DNA from: Anoxybacillus pushchinoensis
GTDB taxonomy: Bacteria; Bacillota; Bacilli; Bacillales; Anoxybacillaceae
Assembly: GCF_900111795.1 (NCBI RefSeq)
Contig: NZ_FOJQ01000024.1
Span: 1-36,734, forward strand
Length of the DNA stretch: 36,734 nucleotides
Direction of reading: 5' to 3'
The notes under the pieces are model-generated. The model searched no databases and was not told where the DNA came from. It worked only from the letters and a program-made list of their open reading frames with translations. Each line of letters opens with the position of its first letter. Positions within the stretch are counted from its first letter, which is position 1. Shown in pieces: positions 28,501 to 36,502 of this stretch. Position numbers and translations under genes: made by a program.

Positions 28501-30919
28501 TAACGATTGCAAAGAAATTAATATGGTAATAGCAAAAAACAAATGTGTAAATTGTTTATCTGAGAATATTGAGATATTAGATGTCAATAGTAAGAGTTTA
28601 GATTCAGAAAAAGGGTTTTGGCGTTCACCGATACAAAAAATAATGACAAACAATGAAAAGATATCAAATATTACTGTTGAGGAACATACTGCCCAATTAT
28701 CACAAAAGGATGCGAAAATTGCCATTGCAACCACCGAAGAATATGAATTACGGTTCCAAGATATTATATTAAATGAATCAGAAGGTCCTGTAGATATATT
28801 AAGCTGCACGACGACAATGGAAGTTGGGGTTGATATCGGTTCGCTAACAGCTGTTGGCCTGAGAAATGTTCCGCCTCAACGGGAAAACTACCAACAGCGT
28901 GCAGGGCGCGCTGGTCGGAGAGGGACAGCTCTATCAACAGTGGTTACTTATGCTCAAGGAGGGCCACATGATTATTATTATTTTCGGCATCCAGAAAAAA
29001 TGATAAGCGGTTCAACTCGCAAACCAATTGTCTATACTAATAATAAAAAAATTGTGAAAAGACATTTAAATGCATTCCTTATTCAAACATATTTTCACGA
29101 AAAAGTCTCTACAGTAACTACTGCGTCAAGTATTCTCGGCAGCTCATTGGGGGATACAAAATCGTTTTTTGAAGGAGAGCCGCCATTTAACTATGTACAA
29201 TTTAAAAAATGGTTAAATGACAATGTAGAGTGCCGTTTTCGTGACTGCCCTGTAATATTTGATTTAATTCCTGATGAAGTTGTTTCAGCTAAGGAAGCAT
29301 TAGGAGAAAATATTTTACAATTAAAATGGGGCGTTGTTAAAGAAGCGTGTAACGAACTGGTAAATGAATTAGAAAAGAATTATGAGAAAGTAAAGCATAC
29401 ATTAAAAGCGCTTGTTGATGATACAGTGGAAGTAAATCCAAACGATAAGTTTCTTGATTTTTTATTTAATCATGGGTTGCTTCCGACATATGCTTTCCCA
29501 CAAGATTTATGCAGTTTTTATATTGAAGGAAAAGATAGAAGAACGGGAAAAATAATTGTTAAACAGAGGCCGCAACTCGAAATAAACAGGGCGTTGAGTG
29601 AATATGCGCCTGGAAGACAAATCGTTGTTGATAAGAAAACGTACCGAATTGGTGGAGTTTATGTTCCAAATCCACAAGATCCATTAAAACCTGCTAGAGA
29701 TTTATCGATCGATAGTTTGCCGACTGTCACATATTGCGAGAAATGCTCGTTCGTTTCTTTAGACATGATTAAGGATACTAATTGCACCGTTTGTGGAAAT
29801 GAATTGAAGAGAAGCCCGTTGTTACGACCAACAGGCTTTTCTCCGGAGAAAGGGAAGGAGGTAAAAGAAGGAGATCGTGATCAAGAGTTTACGTACGCAA
29901 TGCCGCCGCAATTACCAATTCCTATATCAGGGGAAAAGTTAGAATTGAAGCCTTATCTAAATTCAAAAAGACTCCAGTATGCCAATGAAATGAATAAACA
30001 ACTTATAGTGATGAATAAAGGTACAGAAAATCAAGAAGGATTTGAGATATGTACAGATTGTGGAGCGATTTGGCTAGCTGGAGAAAAAGAAAACAAATCA
30101 GTGCATGAAGTTCCGTATCGATTAAAAACACATCTTGGCCAAAAAGAATCTCTATGTCGTGGAAATATTAAAAAGGTATTTATTGGGAATATATTCAATT
30201 CTGATTTATTGCTACTGAGAATGAGCTTTGACGAGCAAATTGACTTTCATCCAGGGAATCAATGGGTTCATGATGGACTGAAGACGATTGGAGAAGCAAT
30301 GGTTTTAGCTGCGAGTAGGGTGTTGGATATTGATTACAATGAATTATTATCCGGGTACCGTATTTTACCTCTGGAATCAAAAGATTCGAAACATATGTAT
30401 CAGGCCGATGTTTATTTGTTTGATACTTTATCAGGGGGAGCAGGCTATTCGCATGTTGCAGGTGAAGTTTTGCCAGATATCATTGAAACCGCTAGAGAGA
30501 TTTTGATGAATTGTGAAAATAACTGTGAAACTTCATGCTATAAGTGCTTAAGACATTATTCTAACCAGTTTTATCATAGTCAGTTAAATCGTTTTGTTGC
30601 TCTCGAATTGCTTGATTATGTAGCAAAAGGGGAGTTGAAAAAATTAACATTACAGGAGCAGAAAAAAGTATTGTCACCTATTAAACGAATGATGGAAATA
30701 CACAACGAAAAATTTGAAGAAATTCAAGTAGGTAACCAATACTTCATTAGAATGGGGTCGAAAGGGAGATATTTGATTGGTGCAAAAAACAATATTGAAA
30801 AGATTGTAACTAAAACTAGTGACGACTCCACAGTTGTGTACGTTTCTGCATATGAAGTTTTACATGATTTACCGAATGTATATTTAAATTATGAAAGAAA
30901 GCAGCAGCTGCTGGTTTAG
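25565..30919 (+). CDS. Giant SF2 helicase with DUF1998 Zn-binding domain (DruE/MrfA-like)
   Basis: This ~1784-residue protein shows Walker A ATGTGSGKTES near residue 118, a DEAH box (LDEAHMYRGTSGAE) near 322, SASLG motif III, and motifs V-VI (GVDIGSLTAVGLRN, QRAGRAGRRG) near 1090-1112. Between and after the helicase lobes lie Cys clusters: CTNPKCD and CTC (~535-565), CPCC (~680), CNDC/CVNC (~980-1000), CEKC/CTVC (~1395-1415), CTDC (~1500). The DUF1998 module follows, LFDTLSGGAGYSH with C-x3-C-x3-C-x2-C (~1650-1660). DUF1998 helicases include MrfA repair helicases (much shorter), DISARM DrmA/B and Druantia DruE; size and context favour DruE-like. ATG 25565 has GGGGGGAG 10 bases upstream. Last gene of the operon. 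Confidence 0.9.
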   Translation: MMEFTINSVSARLHQKLREYIEAQYPISHHSLLLERRELLDSQGIISKEPYIEATPVYELGSTYEQINLPSHCKEAMMCFSDLSPSVGIYKRPYVHQQEALESFLKDGNDLVVATGTGSGKTESFLHPILNALIDEGTSRREQFQTHAVRALILYPMNALVSDQIARLRKLFGDERVAKYFRERFGRHPLFGMYTSRTPYPGERTDEKDKYQLKEILQYYLDIETNQPQLVIEMKKRGKWLAKNLEAFCSGKRGDWKSRYLTSPDDRELFTRHEMQTTPPDILVTNYSMLEYMLMRPIERPIWEKTRQWLAENEENKFILVLDEAHMYRGTSGAEVALLIRRLQARLGITRDRLRCILTSASLGTENDDLVAIEFAEQLTGKPRSRSFKLIKGTREKRAPGRIGTANEAYSLALLDSEQFTNRIHQYNMLKNNLQVIADRLGWQNVPNELEELPAYLYKSLDGFGPLELIIEQISGNAQKFSDIAKIVFPDVEEEIAQKATSHLLMLGNAAKNNERVLLPVRIHLFFKGVSGIYVCTNPKCDARRVKEDDSILGKMYDSPKLKCTCREEARIYELLTHRKCGTAFIRGYISKKNDNYLWTEKGKGIVDEELTEVHLLVEPPHEKIQKGNRAARPVWLDIRTGYLMKSPPDDPEGYLKLYWPNNDANKNKKKNQAVTFQQCPCCMRKVQGTITDLKTKGEQPFANLVREQFLLQPPVKLDKKLPNEGRKVLLFSDGRQKAARLARDIPYEVELDSFRQAILLAAQKLIDQEVEPKLSSSLYCAFLQVVDEHKLYFFDDQDRKSLASHIQTLKDNFDDEYEDLVEDGDIEPLARFKTELLRQLCHPLYSIYTTATGYLEPVEKEVARIDKKLKGILSKEDIYVLIAIFIQEMLDKIAIDSTVQFYERLKIRGFGEDEWGVNKGYISKNLENIINLYVQNQEHKQLIVDALFKLCTESEGRYYLSPRKLKLMPGIYTTWYKCNDCKEINMVIAKNKCVNCLSENIEILDVNSKSLDSEKGFWRSPIQKIMTNNEKISNITVEEHTAQLSQKDAKIAIATTEEYELRFQDIILNESEGPVDILSCTTTMEVGVDIGSLTAVGLRNVPPQRENYQQRAGRAGRRGTALSTVVTYAQGGPHDYYYFRHPEKMISGSTRKPIVYTNNKKIVKRHLNAFLIQTYFHEKVSTVTTASSILGSSLGDTKSFFEGEPPFNYVQFKKWLNDNVECRFRDCPVIFDLIPDEVVSAKEALGENILQLKWGVVKEACNELVNELEKNYEKVKHTLKALVDDTVEVNPNDKFLDFLFNHGLLPTYAFPQDLCSFYIEGKDRRTGKIIVKQRPQLEINRALSEYAPGRQIVVDKKTYRIGGVYVPNPQDPLKPARDLSIDSLPTVTYCEKCSFVSLDMIKDTNCTVCGNELKRSPLLRPTGFSPEKGKEVKEGDRDQEFTYAMPPQLPIPISGEKLELKPYLNSKRLQYANEMNKQLIVMNKGTENQEGFEICTDCGAIWLAGEKENKSVHEVPYRLKTHLGQKESLCRGNIKKVFIGNIFNSDLLLLRMSFDEQIDFHPGNQWVHDGLKTIGEAMVLAASRVLDIDYNELLSGYRILPLESKDSKHMYQADVYLFDTLSGGAGYSHVAGEVLPDIIETAREILMNCENNCETSCYKCLRHYSNQFYHSQLNRFVALELLDYVAKGELKKLTLQEQKKVLSPIKRMMEIHNEKFEEIQVGNQYFIRMGSKGRYLIGAKNNIEKIVTKTSDDSTVVYVSAYEVLHDLPNVYLNYERKQQLLV

Positions 30920-30973
30920 TATTTTAAATGTATTACCCACATACTTCGACGCACGTTACTTTTGTGTAGGTAT

Positions 30974-31015
30974 AGGCCGTTCCATTCAACCTATTTCTTC
31001 GTTATGGAACGGTCT
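30974..31015 (+). terminator. Terminator of the DUF1998-helicase operon
   Basis: AGGCCGTTCCAT (30974-30985) pairs over 12 positions, one G-T, with ATGGAACGGTCT (31004-31015) around an 18-base loop. ATTTCTTAATTT follows. It lies 55 bases after the helicase stop, fitting transcription termination. Confidence 0.65.
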
Positions 31016-31257
31016 ATTTCTTAATTTCAACTGTGTACTCAGAAGACGAGTGTTTGCGAGCACTGCAACATATTAAACCAGCGTCTGAAAATTCAATGCT
31101 CGATATGCCAAATCCTTTTGTACCGATCGTTAGACCCTCACTCAAAAGCAAGGTGATCGTTTTTTATCGACAAGAAACTTTCATTCTTCTAGCCACAACC
31201 CACCTATTTTATATTATAATGGTATAAAAATCCTATTTTCCACTGGAGCTGGTTGAG
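31016..31257 (+). promoter_or_regulatory. Non-coding stretch with candidate promoter for the NERD-helicase gene
   Basis: No convincing gene is seen in the 338 bases between 30919 and 31258. A perfect -10 hexamer, TATAAT, is at 31215-31220 and a second, TATAAA, at 31223-31228. No good -35 is found 16-18 bases upstream, so promoter strength is uncertain. A short open frame around 31033-31227 reads protein-like at first (YSEDECLRALQHIKP) but has no ribosome binding site and is probably a worn remnant. Confidence 0.35.
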
Positions 31258-33177
31258 ATGGCGTACACGATTCCGGAAACGATTCGTTCGAGTGCAACAG
31301 CAGGGGAGCGGTTGTTGTTTCGAACGCTAAAAACGTATTTACCAGATGACTATATTGTCTATTATGAACCGGAGATTCGGGGAAGACGTCCGGATTTTGT
31401 CATTATCGGACCTGATTTAGGGCTCGTTGTGCTTGAAGTGAAAGACTACACATTGTCGACGTTGTTTCATTTGAATAATGATGAATGGACGATTGTAAAT
31501 AGCGCTGGCGAGCAGGCGACAGTAAAAAGCCCGTTTAAGCAAGCGAGAGATAACGCATTTCACATTGTCGATGTATTAAAAAAAGACAAAAATTTAGTCC
31601 ACTTAGAAGGAAAGTATCAGTTTCAGTTAAAGTTTCCTTACGGTTATGGGGTTGTGTTTACAAGAATCTCGCAAAAAGATTTAGTGAAAAAGCAATTGTA
31701 TCCAGTTATTGATCCGAATTTTTGCCTGTTGCGGGATGAAATTGACCCGGACAAAGAAACGTTTAGCGAAGAAGTATTGTTTGAAAAAATATGGAATATG
31801 TTTGTCGTTCCGTATCGATTGCGCACGCCGTTAACGAAAGAGGAAATTGATGCGATCCGTTATCACCTTTTTCCAGAGGTGCGCATCAGCGCGGAGTTTC
31901 GTCCACCTACGCCGTATCAAGATCAAGTGCTTTTATCGCTTCACGACATTAAAGCGATGGATTTACATCAAGAAAACTTAGCAAAACAGCTTGGAGATAA
32001 AAACCGTCTGATTCGCGGAGTAGCAGGAAGCGGAAAGACGCTTATTTTAGCTAGTCGCGCAAAACTGTTGGCGAAACAACATCCTGATTGGAAAATTTTA
32101 ATTTTGTGTTATAACATTTCGCTAGCGCAAGGGATTCGACAAATGCTTGAGCATATGTTAAGTGAGCCTGATTCGTTATTCGATTTTGATTTTACGAAAG
32201 AAAATGCGATGGCAAACACAGCGAGTGAGCAAATTATCGTGCGCAACTTCCATGAATGGTTGAAACATGATTTAAAAATATCAGAACAACAAATTCCGCA
32301 CATATTAGAAAAGATTGATAAAAAAGAAGCGATTTTACCGATGTACGACGCAATTTTGATTGACGAAGGGCAAGATTTTTCTTCCGAATGGCTCGCGCTC
32401 GTTAGTAAGCTACTAAACCCAGAAACACAATCACTTCTTCTTGTGGAAGATCGTGCACAGACGATTTATAGACGAAAGCGCTCATATGTGCAAGATACGG
32501 GATTAAGTTTCCAAGGTCGCTCAAAAGTATTGACGATTAACTATCGCAATACGGCACAAATTGTGAAATTTGCGTGGGATTTTTATCGTGAACATTCGGT
32601 GTTAAGTGATAAAGTTGCTCAACGCGAGTTTGAAGGAGAAATTATTGCCCCCCAAAGTACGCGGCGGAAAGGACCGGAGCCGGCTGTTGTGAAAGCAGCA
32701 AGCTTTGGACAAGAGATGCAACTTGTTGCAAGGCAAATAAAACGATTGCATGACGAGAAGAACGTACCTTACTCGGAAATGCTTATTTTGTATCGGGTGA
32801 AACGAACGTATAAACAAAATATTATTGGGGTTATTCAGCGGGCGTTGGAAAAAGAGCAAGTGCCTTATTATTGGCTAGCGGAAGATGAAACAACAAAGCG
32901 GAAGTTTTCCCGTGATGAAGAAACCGTTAAAATTAGCACAATTGAAAGTAGTAAAGGGCTCGATTTCCAAGCTGTTTTTATCGTCAATGTTGACAATATG
33001 CCATTCGCGCTTGAAGAAGACCGCGAGCGGGAAGTTTCGTTACTATATATCGGCATGACAAGGGCGAAAGAATACTTATGTTTGTCTTATTCAGGAGAGT
33101 CCGAATTCACACGGTATTTCGAGCAAGTTCGCACGAGCAGATTGCAGAAGGAAAAGAAGAACCGTGCCAGACACTAA
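31258..33177 (+). CDS. NERD-domain nuclease fused to UvrD-type SF1 helicase
   Basis: The 639-residue protein opens with a nuclease-related (NERD) domain: GERLLFRTL, then RRPDFVIIGPDLGLVVLEVKDY (residues ~45-65), with the D...E-x-K nuclease pattern. An SF1 helicase follows: Walker A GVAGSGKTLIL near 255, Walker B ILIDEGQDFSSEW near 365, NYRNTAQI, SSKGLDFQAVF, and YIGMTRAKEYL at the C-terminus. NERD-helicases are recurrent in defence islands and plasmids and are presumed to process DNA; the exact role is unknown. GGAGC precedes the ATG. The gene lies 12 bases upstream of the TPR gene, forming a two-gene operon. Codon use is more GC-rich than in the preceding helicase operon. Confidence 0.88.
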   Translation: MAYTIPETIRSSATAGERLLFRTLKTYLPDDYIVYYEPEIRGRRPDFVIIGPDLGLVVLEVKDYTLSTLFHLNNDEWTIVNSAGEQATVKSPFKQARDNAFHIVDVLKKDKNLVHLEGKYQFQLKFPYGYGVVFTRISQKDLVKKQLYPVIDPNFCLLRDEIDPDKETFSEEVLFEKIWNMFVVPYRLRTPLTKEEIDAIRYHLFPEVRISAEFRPPTPYQDQVLLSLHDIKAMDLHQENLAKQLGDKNRLIRGVAGSGKTLILASRAKLLAKQHPDWKILILCYNISLAQGIRQMLEHMLSEPDSLFDFDFTKENAMANTASEQIIVRNFHEWLKHDLKISEQQIPHILEKIDKKEAILPMYDAILIDEGQDFSSEWLALVSKLLNPETQSLLLVEDRAQTIYRRKRSYVQDTGLSFQGRSKVLTINYRNTAQIVKFAWDFYREHSVLSDKVAQREFEGEIIAPQSTRRKGPEPAVVKAASFGQEMQLVARQIKRLHDEKNVPYSEMLILYRVKRTYKQNIIGVIQRALEKEQVPYYWLAEDETTKRKFSRDEETVKISTIESSKGLDFQAVFIVNVDNMPFALEEDREREVSLLYIGMTRAKEYLCLSYSGESEFTRYFEQVRTSRLQKEKKNRARH

Positions 33178-33189
33178 AGGGGCATTTTT

Positions 33190-34248
33190 ATGAGAAGATT
33201 ATCACAAATGACCATAGATGAATTATACGATCGTGAGGAACAACTTCTTGAAGAGTTAAATAGCGATGAGGCAAAAGATTGGATTTATCATGAAATTGTA
33301 GGTGTGTATGAAGAAATATGCCGTCGCTTATCGAGATGTTCGATAGAAGAGAGAAAAGAACACGGGTTTGAATATGTGAAAAAACAGCTAGTCAAATATT
33401 TGATTCGTTACGGAACGTATTTGAAAACGCAGCTGAAAAAAGATGAGCGTATGGCGAAAACAGCGTTTCAAAAAGCGTTGAGATATGATTCGGAAAATCC
33501 GGTTGTCCATTATCGTCTCGGATTTTTAGCGTATAAGGAGGAAGAGTACGCAACGGCGCAGCGTTACTTTGAAAAAGCGCTTGAATATCAAAAGGGATAT
33601 TCGAATCCGGAGTTTTGTTTAAATGAACGACAGCTATATTATGCTCATCTGTATTTGGCGAATAGCGCCTTGTTTGTGGCAGAAAAAACGTATCGATCAC
33701 TTGAGAAATTTCCTGATTACATAAGCGATCAAGAGAAACCTGCGGAACTTTCATTTTTGCATGAATGGTTGCAGCGCAATGAAGCTATTTTAACGATGCA
33801 AGCATTTACGAAACGGACGTCGAGCGGAAAAGAGTATTGTTCAAAAGAACAATGTGAACAAGTGATGATGGATCCTCCTAAAAATACAGTCGTTCTTTAT
33901 TTTTCCGATCATGAAAACGTTGTATCTTATCACGGTAGGAAAGTATGTTTGCCACGCGATCCTGCGGAGATGCTTTGTTATTTTTTAGTGAAGACAAATG
34001 AAGCGCGTCCGGCAACGAAATATGATATGGAGGCATTTTTTCAATTGAGACAGGATGGGGACATTCCTACAAATACGTTCGTTCAAAAAATAAGGCGTCT
34101 TCGGGAAAGGCTGCGATATGTTCAAGTGCCTGCTCTGATCGACTCATGTCAGTTTCGAGGGGAAACCGCCTACTATTATAACGGCTCTGTCGATTATATC
34201 GTCATGTATCGCAGTGACTATACGTTTTTGTTTCGTGATGAATTGTGA
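33190..34248 (+). CDS. TPR protein with C-terminal winged-helix-like domain
   Basis: The 352-residue protein has tetratricopeptide-like helical pairs in residues ~75-135 (KTAFQKALRYDSENPVVHYRLGFLAYKEEEYATAQRYF, with the usual A/G/Y/F spacing; seen across 33462-33600). The C-terminal ~110 residues resemble an OmpR-type winged helix (NTVVLYFSDHENVVSYHGRKVCLPRDPAEMLCYFLV followed by a basic QKIRRLRERL recognition-helix-like stretch). It could sense a partner by its TPRs and bind DNA or RNA. It is probably co-transcribed with the NERD-helicase (12-base gap, AAAGGGGC site), so a regulator or adaptor role is inferred. No specific family name is known to me. Confidence 0.7.
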   Translation: MRRLSQMTIDELYDREEQLLEELNSDEAKDWIYHEIVGVYEEICRRLSRCSIEERKEHGFEYVKKQLVKYLIRYGTYLKTQLKKDERMAKTAFQKALRYDSENPVVHYRLGFLAYKEEEYATAQRYFEKALEYQKGYSNPEFCLNERQLYYAHLYLANSALFVAEKTYRSLEKFPDYISDQEKPAELSFLHEWLQRNEAILTMQAFTKRTSSGKEYCSKEQCEQVMMDPPKNTVVLYFSDHENVVSYHGRKVCLPRDPAEMLCYFLVKTNEARPATKYDMEAFFQLRQDGDIPTNTFVQKIRRLRERLRYVQVPALIDSCQFRGETAYYYNGSVDYIVMYRSDYTFLFRDEL

Positions 34249-34276
34249 TGACATGTGTGTCATCGCTCTTTTTTTA
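34247..34276 (+). terminator. Intrinsic terminator after the TPR gene
   Basis: GATGACA (34247-34253) and TGTCATC (34258-34264) form a perfect 7-pair stem with a 4-base loop, followed by GCTC and a run of T (34269-34275). The stem begins within the TPR gene's stop codon. A classic rho-independent terminator. Confidence 0.85.
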
Positions 34277-34314
34277 TACTAAGTTTGTAAATAATGAAAA
34301 GGAGCGATGATGAG

Positions 34315-35712
34315 ATGAAAACATGGAATCAATTATTTACTCGCCAAGGGTTTGTGGTAGAGGAAAAAAGTCCAAATGAGTTTATTTGCACGAATGAGAG
34401 AAAAGAAAACGTTGAGTTTTTATTAGAAAGCTTGGATAAAGCGAATGTGAAGTATTTGTTTTTTGCTGATGTATTAACGATTGCAAGTCCGCCGATTAGC
34501 GAAAAACAATGGCTACAAGCAGTCGATTTTCCAAAGCGTGGAGTTTGGGAAGCAATCGGGGTAGAAGAACCAAAAGTATTTGAGTTAGATACGTATATGA
34601 GCGGTGTCATTCGTGAGTTGAATCGTCTTGGATTGCGGACAGTGTATTGTTGTGATGGTCATGGTCAACGTCGTCCTTATGTATCTTTCGATGAGCAGAC
34701 GAATATGGAAAAAGTGATGCAGTTGTTCCATGCATTGCAAGTCGATGCGCGTTTGCGGCCGTCTCGTTTTCCTGGGATCGTGTTTTCCGTAAAAAGAGAA
34801 CGACTCCTTGATCTTGCTGAACAAATGCGGAAAGTACAAATCGATTGGTTAGAACAAGGGGAATCCTATATCCGCAAAATGCTATTTCTTCATGAGCTTG
34901 AAGAATTGCTTCGTATTTCAGGGGAAAGTGGAAATGAACATAATATTCGCTCGGTCGTACATGAAAAACTTGCACCATATGTCGATCGCATCACAATCGA
35001 TCGCTACGGAAATTTGCTGGCGCAAAAGAAATGCAAAACAGGACATGGGCCAACGATTTTGTTGAATGCGCATTTAGATACGGTAGAATCCTTCGTACCA
35101 GGAAGAACGATTGTGAAACAAGGAGCGATTTGGTCGAGCAGCGAAGGGATTTTAGGAGCGGATGATCGCGCTGGAGTGGCTGTGTTGCTTGAAATAGCGA
35201 AATGGCTTGACACCTCTTCATTTAACGGAACAATAAAATTTGTTTTTACCGTAGAAGAAGAGTGCGGACTTGTTGGTGCAAGAAAGCTTAGCGAATATTT
35301 TCTATGGGATGTAGATGCGGCGATTGTCGTTGATCGGCGGGGAACAGGGGATATCGTCACATCATATGGTACCACTCAGCCGTTTTGCGATATTCGCTAC
35401 GGACAGTTTTTTGAACAAGTAGCGTACGATGCGGGGTTAACTGGTTGGAAATGTACTGCTGGTGGAAGCAGCGATACGAGAATTTGGGCAGAACAGGGCA
35501 TTCAAAGTGTAAACTTATCTGCAGGATACGAGTGGGAACATACGGACGACGAAACATTAGATACGGATGCTTGCTACGGAACGGTGCAACTCATTCAAGC
35601 GGTGCTTAATCAATGGCAAGACTTTTCAAGAATGTTGCGAGATGTGCGTATGGCCAATCGAGAACGTGTAACAGTGATGCGGATGCAAGGTGGAAAAAGG
35701 GACGTCATTTAG
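34315..35712 (+). CDS. M20/M28-clan metallopeptidase with extra N-terminal domain
   Basis: The protein has about 465 residues. The C-terminal ~280 residues are a di-zinc peptidase: LNAHLDTVE, GADDRAGVAVLLE, FTVEEECGLVGA, VVDRRGTGD, and a final WEHTDDETLD supply the H-D-EE-D-H ligand set of M20/M42-like aminopeptidases or hydrolases. The first ~190 residues are a separate domain with YCCDGHGQRRPYVSF, which I do not recognise. I chose ATG 34315, preceded by AAAAGGAG at suitable distance; the ATG at 34294 is upstream of that site. It stands alone between two terminators. It may be an ordinary metabolic gene at the island's edge. Substrate unknown. Confidence 0.8.
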   Translation: MKTWNQLFTRQGFVVEEKSPNEFICTNERKENVEFLLESLDKANVKYLFFADVLTIASPPISEKQWLQAVDFPKRGVWEAIGVEEPKVFELDTYMSGVIRELNRLGLRTVYCCDGHGQRRPYVSFDEQTNMEKVMQLFHALQVDARLRPSRFPGIVFSVKRERLLDLAEQMRKVQIDWLEQGESYIRKMLFLHELEELLRISGESGNEHNIRSVVHEKLAPYVDRITIDRYGNLLAQKKCKTGHGPTILLNAHLDTVESFVPGRTIVKQGAIWSSSEGILGADDRAGVAVLLEIAKWLDTSSFNGTIKFVFTVEEECGLVGARKLSEYFLWDVDAAIVVDRRGTGDIVTSYGTTQPFCDIRYGQFFEQVAYDAGLTGWKCTAGGSSDTRIWAEQGIQSVNLSAGYEWEHTDDETLDTDACYGTVQLIQAVLNQWQDFSRMLRDVRMANRERVTVMRMQGGKRDVI

Positions 35713-35723
35713 GCGTCCTTTTT
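35694..35723 (+). terminator. Intrinsic terminator overlapping the peptidase stop
   Basis: AAAAAGGGACG (35694-35704) pairs with CGTCCTTTTT (35714-35723), with one unpaired G, around the TCATTTAGG loop that includes the stop codon. The T-run completes a rho-independent terminator, symmetric enough to work in both directions. Confidence 0.75.
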
Positions 35724-35783
35724 GTGATTTCATACGAAAATGAGGAGAGGATGTTGTATAATGAAAAAAGGAAGGTGAGATAC

Positions 35784-35870
35784 ATGTACATAAACAACGC
35801 ATTTGCACTAATTGTATTTAGCATAGCCTTTTATCTTTCTTGCTTGGGATTAGCGGTATTTTTAGACTAA
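35784..35870 (+). CDS. Tiny hydrophobic ORF, 28 residues, one transmembrane helix
   Basis: ATG 35784 follows AAGGTGAG at good spacing. The product is almost entirely one hydrophobic helix (FALIVFSIAFYLSCLGLAVFL). It stops just before a second hydrophobic frame at 35879-35998. The two may be halves of one small two-helix membrane protein separated by a frameshift near 35868, or independent small proteins. No homologue is recognised. Confidence 0.4.
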   Translation: MYINNAFALIVFSIAFYLSCLGLAVFLD

Positions 35871-35878
35871 GTGATCCG

Positions 35879-35998
35879 ATGGGCTCATTTGACCGAGTAC
35901 TCGGATTCGTTCTCGTTGTATTAGGCTTTCCAGGTGCTTTTCTAGGCATAAAGACGTGGTGGGGAGATAGGAAGCTAAGAAAAAAGCTGAAAAGATAG
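35879..35998 (+). CDS. Tiny hydrophobic ORF, 39 residues, basic C-terminus
   Basis: The frame reads MGSFDRVLGFVLVVLGFPGAF and ends in a basic tail (WWGDRKLRKKLKR), the layout of a single-span inner-membrane peptide with positive inside. No good ribosome binding site precedes ATG 35879, which favours it being the distal half of a frame-shifted protein beginning at 35784. Reading back in this frame gives SDPMGSF just after the first ORF's stop region. Confidence 0.35.
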   Translation: MGSFDRVLGFVLVVLGFPGAFLGIKTWWGDRKLRKKLKR

Positions 35999-36037
35999 TA
36001 CACGATAATAAAAATACGCGGAAAGGGGTGTATATAT

Positions 36038-36502
36038 GTGACCCATTCATTGGAGAACTACAAAGAATCGATTGTTTTATCCTATCAATATGCGTTTCGC
36101 TTATTGCTTCATTTGAAAAATGTTATTGCTGCCTCTAAGCAAATTCCAGCGGAAGATGAGTTAATGAAAGAAGTATATCGGGACTCAATCGTAAAGAAAT
36201 ATGAAATTCTCGAAGATCAACTTTGGAAGTTGTTGTCGAAAATTTTTAAAGCTTCTGGGTTAGAATTACACAGTCCGAGGGCGTGCTATCGGCAAGCTTT
36301 TAAAGAAGGGTGGATTGAACATATTGACATATGGAACGATATGTTAAGTTCGCGTAATGCAACGGCACATGTATATAACGAAGAAGATTATGAACAAATT
36401 AAGCAAAAAATTGTTGATGAATATGTTCAGCCAATCGAGGCGTTGTTGCAAAAAATAAAAGAAGAAGTCAACAACCCAATGACTAAAGTCATGGGCTTGT
36501 AA
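36038..36502 (+). CDS. HEPN-domain protein, HI0074 family (nucleotidyltransferase substrate-binding partner)
   Basis: The 154-residue all-helical protein has LENYKESIVLSYQYAFRLLLHLKNVI at the start, then DQLWKLLSKIFKASGLELHSPRACYRQAF, the HEPN-like R-N-x3-H (SSRNATAHVY) and a helical tail. HI0074-type proteins form complexes with minimal nucleotidyltransferases (HI0073) and behave as HEPN/MNT toxin-antitoxin modules. Start GTG 36038 has AAAGGGGTG 7 bases upstream; the overlapping ATG at 36036 meets a stop at once. The last ~10 codons coincide with palindromes at the left end of the IscB element, so the natural C-terminus was probably replaced. No nucleotidyltransferase gene lies upstream within the window. 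Confidence 0.8.
   Translation: MTHSLENYKESIVLSYQYAFRLLLHLKNVIAASKQIPAEDELMKEVYRDSIVKKYEILEDQLWKLLSKIFKASGLELHSPRACYRQAFKEGWIEHIDIWNDMLSSRNATAHVYNEEDYEQIKQKIVDEYVQPIEALLQKIKEEVNNPMTKVMGL

Noticed and set aside
25565-30919. DISARM DrmA/DrmB assignment for the giant helicase
   Set aside because: No DISARM methyltransferase or DrmC (PLD) gene is adjacent, and the length and partners fit DruE better; the PLD gene at 736 is far away and fused to its own helicase.
31033-31227. Short ORF between the DUF1998 helicase and NERD-helicase genes
   Set aside because: No ribosome binding site and the second half loses protein character; at most a worn remnant.
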